Shown piece after piece: positions 59,354 through 64,000 of a DNA stretch of 64,000 nucleotides (within the stretch, counting starts at the first letter, position 1; every line of letters begins with the position of its first letter). Source of the stretch: a virus; IMG/VR virus record IMGVR_UViG_3300045971_000344, positions 124,001 to 188,000 of that record. One strand, 5' to 3'. The position numbers and the translations under genes were made by a program. The notes under the pieces were generated by a model. It did not search any database, was not told the origin of the DNA, and worked only from the letters and a program-made list of their open reading frames with translations.

Positions 59354-60250
59354 CTAGGGAAAGAAGGTTAGATAATCTACTCTTAACCTTCTTTTTGTTA
59401 CACCTCCGCACTCCTCGCATTGAACATCTAGCGATTCTGATACACCAAAATCTGGTATTTCATCAATTGCAGCCTCAAGTTTTTCCTGAAAAGCCAAATC
59501 ACTACTATCTTTTAAGATCTGCAATTTCTCTTGAGCGGTTAATCCCTGGTCTATCCATTGTGCAATATTCATCAAGTAAATATCACCCAAAATATCATCC
59601 CTAGATTGCTCATAATTGAGGTCATTCTCGTCCAACCCTTCAAGAGCTTTCTTTAAGGACCAAACTTCGTTAAAGATTCCCATGGTAGGAAAAGTCATCC
59701 CTTTTGGGACTTTGTAGTTTTGGTCTAGATAGACAACGTTCATATTTGAACGATTTATGACTGTAATATTTTCTTTCATACAACTACCCGAAGGTGTTTC
59801 AATGTCTTCATACTCAAGAGCATTATCACAAGTCCAAGTTACGCTAAAAGGCTTAGAAGGATAGCTATTCAGACGTAACCAATAAAGGATGAACTCGAAA
59901 TCCTCAATTATTAGTCGGGAAATAGGTTGACTAAGACACGCGTCTATAGCTGACACTAGGTACATTAAGTTTCCACTTACGCGAGCCATGTGGAGCAATC
60001 GAGCTTCATTTGGTGTAAATGGACGAACCCAGAGTTCCTTAAAGTCATAAAAACTATAGTTAGACGGAATATCAGACATTAAGACATAACGCCCGTCATT
60101 GGTAAAGTTCTTTACTTCAACTTGAGTGATAACAGGTTGTTGTAAGTGTACCTCTTCAGTTTTACTTTGTTCTTCTTGAGGGGCATCCACAAATCCGGAT
60201 ACTCTCTGTTTTGGGCGAAGCTGTGTCTTGGTGGGCTTTATTACATTCAT
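59354..60250 (-). CDS. gp26-like tail/baseplate assembly chaperone
   Basis: 298 residues. Residues about 60-240 match the T4 gp26 type: LMSDIPSNYSFYDFKELWVR, a PFTPNEARLLHMARVSGNLM helix, FEFILYWLRLNSYPSKPFSV and a TC-x-N segment. The C-terminus holds CEECGG and DYLTFFP. This family helps assemble the hub or tape measure and is encoded right before it. The stop is a TAG in the sequence CCC TAG C, which offers a +1 slip into the frame ending at 59206. An N-terminal Gln/Glu-rich tail is unique. Confidence 0.7.
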   Translation of the reverse strand: MNVIKPTKTQLRPKQRVSGFVDAPQEEQSKTEEVHLQQPVITQVEVKNFTNDGRYVLMSDIPSNYSFYDFKELWVRPFTPNEARLLHMARVSGNLMYLVSAIDACLSQPISRLIIEDFEFILYWLRLNSYPSKPFSVTWTCDNALEYEDIETPSGSCMKENITVINRSNMNVVYLDQNYKVPKGMTFPTMGIFNEVWSLKKALEGLDENDLNYEQSRDDILGDIYLMNIAQWIDQGLTAQEKLQILKDSSDLAFQEKLEAAIDEIPDFGVSESLDVQCEECGGVTKRRLRVDYLTFFP

Positions 60251-60281
60251 CTTTACTCCCTCTCAATGGTCTCACGGTTAT

Positions 60282-60833
60282 TTACATCCACGTCCAATCA
60301 ACTTTATTTACAGAAAATGATACTTGTAATACCGTCCTACTTACTTCTCCACCACTCATAGTTAGATTCGTTACTTGTGTAGGAAATACTCCACTAAAAG
60401 TACCTTTACCATGAGGTTCATTTTGCTGGTCCAACAAGTGAACCTCAAAGGTGGTCTGATAGTCCGCGGCAGGACTATAAGCACCTATCAATTCTCCTTT
60501 AGTAATAACAATCAACTCTTGCCATGCCATAAATCCCTTTATGGCATTACAATACTGGTCTTCATAAAAGTTAGCATTGAAACTGTTAAAGGTTCCAAAG
60601 CCGGCATAATACCGGTTTGTTGCCATAATATGGCGACTCTCAACGTTAAATGTCTTAAAGGGGATATCAAGGGATTCAGTTCTATTTTGGAAGAAGTTTT
60701 CGGGGAATAGTGTACTTATATTGGTGAGTTTTGTTGTACCTACAGAACCTACTGACTGGATCACGTAGTTATGTGACATGAGTGGTTCTGGTAATCCAAG
60801 AACAGTATCTAAATTAGGTCTCAATGATGCCAT
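60282..60833 (-). CDS. Tail-tube-like protein 2 (gp19 fold)
   Basis: 183 residues from the second ATG, which is spaced 8 bases from a GAGG; the first ATG lies too close to it. The sequence runs through IPFKTFNVESRHIMATNRYY, a GFGTFNSFNANFYEDQYCNA segment, an AIKGFMAWQELIV helix and TTFEVHLLDQQNEPHGKGTF followed by VFPTQVTNLTMSGG. This is the strand-helix-strand layout of tail tube proteins. It is distinct from the major tube upstream and may form the tube tip or baseplate-proximal ring. Confidence 0.6.
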   Translation of the reverse strand: MASLRPNLDTVLGLPEPLMSHNYVIQSVGSVGTTKLTNISTLFPENFFQNRTESLDIPFKTFNVESRHIMATNRYYAGFGTFNSFNANFYEDQYCNAIKGFMAWQELIVITKGELIGAYSPAADYQTTFEVHLLDQQNEPHGKGTFSGVFPTQVTNLTMSGGEVSRTVLQVSFSVNKVDWTWM

Positions 60834-60854
60834 ACGCATGACCTCGGAAGTATT

Positions 60855-60888
60855 GTAGGCTGGTAGTACAAGTTACCTACCAGCCTAC
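60855..60888 (-). terminator. Strong hairpin between the two tail-tube genes
   Basis: A perfect 12-bp stem, GTAGGCTGGTAG / CTACCAGCCTAC, encloses a 10-base loop in the gap after the major tube gene. On the minus-strand RNA it is followed by AATACTTC rather than a clear U tract, so it may be a partial terminator, a processing site or a 3' stabiliser that allows more tube than downstream products. Confidence 0.6.
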
Positions 60889-60901
60889 TAACTAGTTACT
60901 A

Positions 60902-61453
60902 CTAAAACTGTGATGACCCAGTAGAGCTGTCTTGCTCATCTGCAAAGTCATATCTAAAGGTTGCACTTATCTCTGTAATGTTAGCACTGGAGCCGTCCAT
61001 GTTTACATCTTGTACTTCCGCACAGAACGTATTCCAAAGATAAATAGTCCCTGCAGGTGCACCTGTTTCATCATAAACAATGAACTGTCCCTTGGTAGCA
61101 TAATTTGCTCTACCTACGGACTTTTGTGTTCTAAAATCTCGTACAGCATTAACCCAGTTCTTAAGTGTTCTCTGAATATTCAGGGTTCTGGTCTCAATGA
61201 ACATAACGCTTAAGGTTCCTGGAAAGACCGTACGTCCAGCGGCATTGATCTTAAATCCGTGTATGGTCAAGTCCTGTGCTTCATTGGAAATCCCAGGGAT
61301 AGACGCGCTCTTACACTGTACGCGAAGTCCTTTTGAGTCCTTTGTTCCTGTTATTCCACTAGGGAGGGTTGGAAAATACAATTCAAAGTTATCCCCGTAA
61401 AGAGGGTCTTGAATATTTAGTACATCAAGTAGGTTTGTTCTTTCGATTGTCAT
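60902..61453 (-). CDS. Major tail tube protein (gp19-like)
   Basis: 183 residues with a strong AGGGAGGA site. Features: DNFELYFPTLPSG, a SIPGISNEAQDLTIHGFKIN segment with the usual S-I-P-G loop, AAGRTVFPGTLSVMFIETRT, IQRTLKNWVNAVRDF helix, and ITEISATFRYDF at the C-terminal strand. These fit the gp19 tail-tube fold. Position right after the sheath and the strong start point to this as the main tube subunit; the second tube-like protein follows the hairpin. Confidence 0.85.
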   Translation of the reverse strand: MTIERTNLLDVLNIQDPLYGDNFELYFPTLPSGITGTKDSKGLRVQCKSASIPGISNEAQDLTIHGFKINAAGRTVFPGTLSVMFIETRTLNIQRTLKNWVNAVRDFRTQKSVGRANYATKGQFIVYDETGAPAGTIYLWNTFCAEVQDVNMDGSSANITEISATFRYDFADEQDSSTGSSQF

Positions 61454-61465
61454 TTAATTCCTCCC

Positions 61466-63358
61466 TTATCCCAAAGTCGTTGCTGAGCCCAAAGAGACCC
61501 CAGCTTTATTTACAATCAGTTTTACGTTTATACGTTTTGCCGGGATCGTAGGCTCGAGATAAACATCTACATTCAGGTCACCCAGTGCAATATCATCATA
61601 AGTATTGTTTGCATTAGGCTCACCTGGGCCAGCGCAGACAACGTTGTAATTATACAGACCTCGTCCAAGTTTAATTGGTTCCAGAATATCGTTCAACCGC
61701 TGTACTATTTCTGCCCTCAGATAAGCATCATTCGGATCAAAGACGTTATACATTAACTGAGTATCAATGTTCCTGCTCAAGAACAGAATTAAGCGTACTA
61801 CGTTTACGTTAGACATAGCGCTTTCCATGCGCTGTAAAGTAGTTGCTCCCCAAAGAGCAGTACCAAGGTTTTCAAATACTCTGGTACAGTTGATTTGGTT
61901 GACTTCAAAGATGTCTCTGGAGTTTTGATGATAAATCATCTTTGTCCCAACAAAATTGGGGTCAATAGCATCCAGAAGGGCTCGTTTAAGACCCGCAGGT
62001 GCAAACCACGTTGCCCAGTTAGTGTCGGTAGCACAGTAAACTGCGGCGACATGACCTGATGGAGGAACAGTATTTACTTTACCTGTAAAGTTATCTACAA
62101 TATCAATCCATGGAGTGTAGATAGCTCCATAAGGAGTATCAACTGCGAGTCCACCATACTTGTTATCTCTATAGTCTACCGCATCCGTAGTAGGATCAAA
62201 ACGATTACCTTGCTTATCAAAAGGCATGTCCAGAATAACAAAGCAGTCTCCTCTCTTAATGGCGATATCCAGCATGCGCTTCTGTACTGAAGGGAAAGTA
62301 ATACCAGCATTAATCAGTAGGTCGAACTTAACTTCTTCACGCTCATAATACAGCTGAAGACCGCTGTTCTTAACAGGCGTAGGTGGATTAGCTATCTGTG
62401 AAGGGAATGCGTCTGTACCGTTGTAAATAATAGGCAGATCGGTCATACTAATAGGCGACCCATCTTCCATAGTTGTTCCACTTTCACCATTAGACAGATA
62501 AGCCAGGGATGCAGGATCTGTTCCTACAGGCGGTAAATACAGTAAGATATTATCTGAAGGAATCAATGAAGGGACAATTTTATCAGTATTTAGCGCGTTA
62601 TTAGCTACCCTGATATACTTGGACTTTCCGTTTATTACTGTCTCCAGAAATTGCTGACGACCATAGCCATCTACCTGCTGGTCACGACTTACTGTCCAAG
62701 TCTCTACAGGCCTAGAATTGGCCGCGCTATTTTTAGAGTAAACCAAAATCTGGAAAGTATTTGGATTAGACTTATCCGTGCTGTCTTTTATATTGGCAAC
62801 TGCTACCCGATAATTTCCATTATACTTATTAGGATCTGCCCCGTAAATATAAAAGAAGTCTGCGTATTTATCTGGGATCATTATAGGGTGTCCGCCTGCG
62901 TCAACCATAGGAACACCACCTGCATCAGTCTGCTGCTTCAAGGTATTGGTCAGACTAAAATCTGTATCGGCAGAGTCCAAGTAAAACATATTTGGATCAT
63001 ACGCGTCTACGTCTTTAGGTGTTGCCCATTGCTTGAATCCCATACCGCCCGAACCTTTGGTTACTGAGATCCCACCAAAACGTGCTCTGTGATGAACCCT
63101 GGTAATCAGGATCTCCTGCATATACAGTAAAGCGGTTAAGACAGTTTGATGCCCAAAACCTAGACTAGCGTCTGGAGTACCAAACAAAGACAGAAACTGA
63201 TTGGGACCATTTGTTATCTTAACAATTTGGTCAACAGGACCTTGATTAGATAACAATACGACCACGCCTTTACTTACTTGTTTTTGGTGTGAAGCAACCC
63301 GAGACCTATCTTCTACCTCGATGTATACTCCAGCTGATGCTTTAACAACTGATGCCAT
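61466..63358 (-). CDS. Contractile tail sheath protein
   Basis: 630 residues with an AAAGGAG site. The N-terminal GVYIEVEDRSRVA and VVVLLSNQGPVDQIVKITN, the middle VKFDLLINAGITFPSVQKRM and an ARFGGIS segment, and the C-terminal NIDTQLMYNVFDPNDAYLRA, ILEPIKLGRGLYNYNVVCAG, NANNTYDDIALGDLNVDVYL and EPTIPAKRINVKLIVNKAG are the hallmarks of myovirus sheath proteins. It forms the contractile outer cylinder of the tail. The following gene is the tail tube, as expected. Confidence 0.9.
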   Translation of the reverse strand: MASVVKASAGVYIEVEDRSRVASHQKQVSKGVVVLLSNQGPVDQIVKITNGPNQFLSLFGTPDASLGFGHQTVLTALLYMQEILITRVHHRARFGGISVTKGSGGMGFKQWATPKDVDAYDPNMFYLDSADTDFSLTNTLKQQTDAGGVPMVDAGGHPIMIPDKYADFFYIYGADPNKYNGNYRVAVANIKDSTDKSNPNTFQILVYSKNSAANSRPVETWTVSRDQQVDGYGRQQFLETVINGKSKYIRVANNALNTDKIVPSLIPSDNILLYLPPVGTDPASLAYLSNGESGTTMEDGSPISMTDLPIIYNGTDAFPSQIANPPTPVKNSGLQLYYEREEVKFDLLINAGITFPSVQKRMLDIAIKRGDCFVILDMPFDKQGNRFDPTTDAVDYRDNKYGGLAVDTPYGAIYTPWIDIVDNFTGKVNTVPPSGHVAAVYCATDTNWATWFAPAGLKRALLDAIDPNFVGTKMIYHQNSRDIFEVNQINCTRVFENLGTALWGATTLQRMESAMSNVNVVRLILFLSRNIDTQLMYNVFDPNDAYLRAEIVQRLNDILEPIKLGRGLYNYNVVCAGPGEPNANNTYDDIALGDLNVDVYLEPTIPAKRINVKLIVNKAGVSLGSATTLG

Positions 63359-63373
63359 AGAAGCTCCTTTCTA

Positions 63374-63700
63374 TTAGATATTATCTTGTTGTACATCTGT
63401 ACTAGAAGTGTTTGGTACATCTTGTGAACCACTCGTCTTACTTTTCTTATTACCGTAAAAAGTAGACGCGGCTGGTGACGCAGCTGGAGCAGAGGTCTCG
63501 ACCTTAGCTACTACGGGTCCATCTTTTAAGATCTTTAGACCTTTCTTAGTAAGGTCAGCCGCAGGGGTAAGAATTGTATCTTCATCAATTGATATTTGCT
63601 GACGACTTAATACTGTTGCGGAATCATGGTCTCCTTGCCGGTTAATAAATTCAATCCTCTGTGCGGTCTGGCCAAAATTTACTACTTTTACATTCGCCAT
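63374..63700 (-). CDS. Small structural protein before the sheath
   Basis: 108 residues from the ATG at 63700, preceded by AAAAGGAGAA; a GTG at 63754 would overlap the upstream gene and is unlikely. The first 60 residues are strand-rich (ANVKVVNFGQTAQRIEFI, SATVLSRQQISIDED, LKILKDGPVVAKV). The remainder is Ala/Ser/Thr-rich and disordered. It resembles neck or sheath-completion accessory proteins in size and place, but no family is recognised. Confidence 0.55.
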   Translation of the reverse strand: MANVKVVNFGQTAQRIEFINRQGDHDSATVLSRQQISIDEDTILTPAADLTKKGLKILKDGPVVAKVETSAPAASPAASTFYGNKKSKTSGSQDVPNTSSTDVQQDNI

Positions 63701-63716
63701 AATACGGGTTCTCCTT

Positions 63717-64000
63717 TTAGGGTAGTGAAAGTACAGGCAATCCTTTTGTCTCACCTTTTCTTGTGTATACTAAAATATTTGTATCTATTTTATCCAAGGG
63801 TATAAAGGTAGCACCATTTTCTACAGGTACTCCCATCTCTACCCCACTTAAATTCTTAAGTTTGACCTTATGTTTTTTCCTGTTTAACTGGGTTACGTTT
63901 ATATAGAGGCCTTGATTAAGGATCTTATCGTCTGTACTATACCAAACGGTCGTTATTACGGGTAGTTCTGTTATGGGTACTTTAAGCCAGACACGACCCA
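63717..64000 (-). CDS. Partial structural protein, N-terminus outside window
   Basis: An open frame enters at the window edge and ends in TAA at 63717-63719. It gives about 94 residues without a start: VWLKVPITELPVITTVWYST ... LYINVTQLNRKKHKVKLKNL and VENGATFIPLDKIDTNILVY. The sequence is beta-rich with a basic centre and no known motif. Its place before the sheath suggests a neck or tail-completion protein. Confidence 0.5.
   Translation of the reverse strand, partial: GRVWLKVPITELPVITTVWYSTDDKILNQGLYINVTQLNRKKHKVKLKNLSGVEMGVPVENGATFIPLDKIDTNILVYTRKGETKGLPVLSLP

Noticed and set aside
1146-63067. Dozens of open frames of 60 to 144 codons on the plus strand
   Set aside because: All lie opposite long, well-supported minus-strand genes, lack ribosome-binding sites as a group and have unnatural composition (Ser/Leu/Phe/Cys-rich).

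Overview
This window reads as part of the genome of a large contractile-tailed bacteriophage (myovirus, probably a jumbo phage). Every credible gene lies on the minus strand, packed with 4-base ATGA overlaps or short gaps, and the DNA is AT-rich. The sheath, two tube-like proteins, tape measure, hub, spike, wedge and fibre genes occupy about 42 kb, which suggests a genome well over 100 kb; that size is an inference. Nothing in the sequence fixes the host. No tRNA, rRNA, integrase, CRISPR array or transposase was found.

Transcription runs from high to low coordinates. From 64,000 to 53,400 lie a partial gene, a small Ala/Ser-rich protein, the tail sheath, two tail-tube-like proteins, a T4 gp26-like assembly chaperone with a likely +1 frameshift extension, a tape-measure-like protein carrying an NlpC/P60 peptidase domain, and baseplate proteins including a LysM/gp53-like protein and a hub. 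From 53,400 to 35,050 is a large block of virion decoration genes: three paralogous structural proteins, a lectin-like protein with short tandem repeats, and two giant fibres with Y-T-K-T-E repeats. From 35,040 to 21,550 the order is P2-like: spike (V), gp25-like (W), baseplate J, tail protein I, then two fibre and chaperone pairs.

From 21,500 to 16,680 is a small accessory and lysis-type cluster: membrane proteins, a GIY-YIG endonuclease with many lysine-rich repeats, a secreted CHAP-like hydrolase, and a 2H phosphoesterase that closely resembles T4 Acb1 (anti-CBASS). A folded element with a 12-bp outer stem and two inner hairpins sits just upstream of the GIY-YIG gene.

The most unusual region is 1 to 16,660. 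It holds an NAD-dependent DNA ligase without its zinc finger, followed by about sixteen mostly unrelated proteins. At least eight of these begin with nearly the same peptide (MRK-V/I-V-I/L-A), and most others begin with a related one. Among them are an Alt-type R-S-E ADP-ribosyltransferase, a PARP-like protein, two ART-PolyVal-type proteins (one frameshifted), two more ART-like proteins, a three-member paralogous family with ART-like features, three HExxH metallopeptidases and a JAB-like protein. My working hypothesis is an arsenal of NAD-using and proteolytic effectors that share a capsid-targeting leader and are ejected with the DNA, like T4 Alt and the T4 internal proteins but much larger. 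The leader and family motifs are visible in the sequence; the packaging role is inference.
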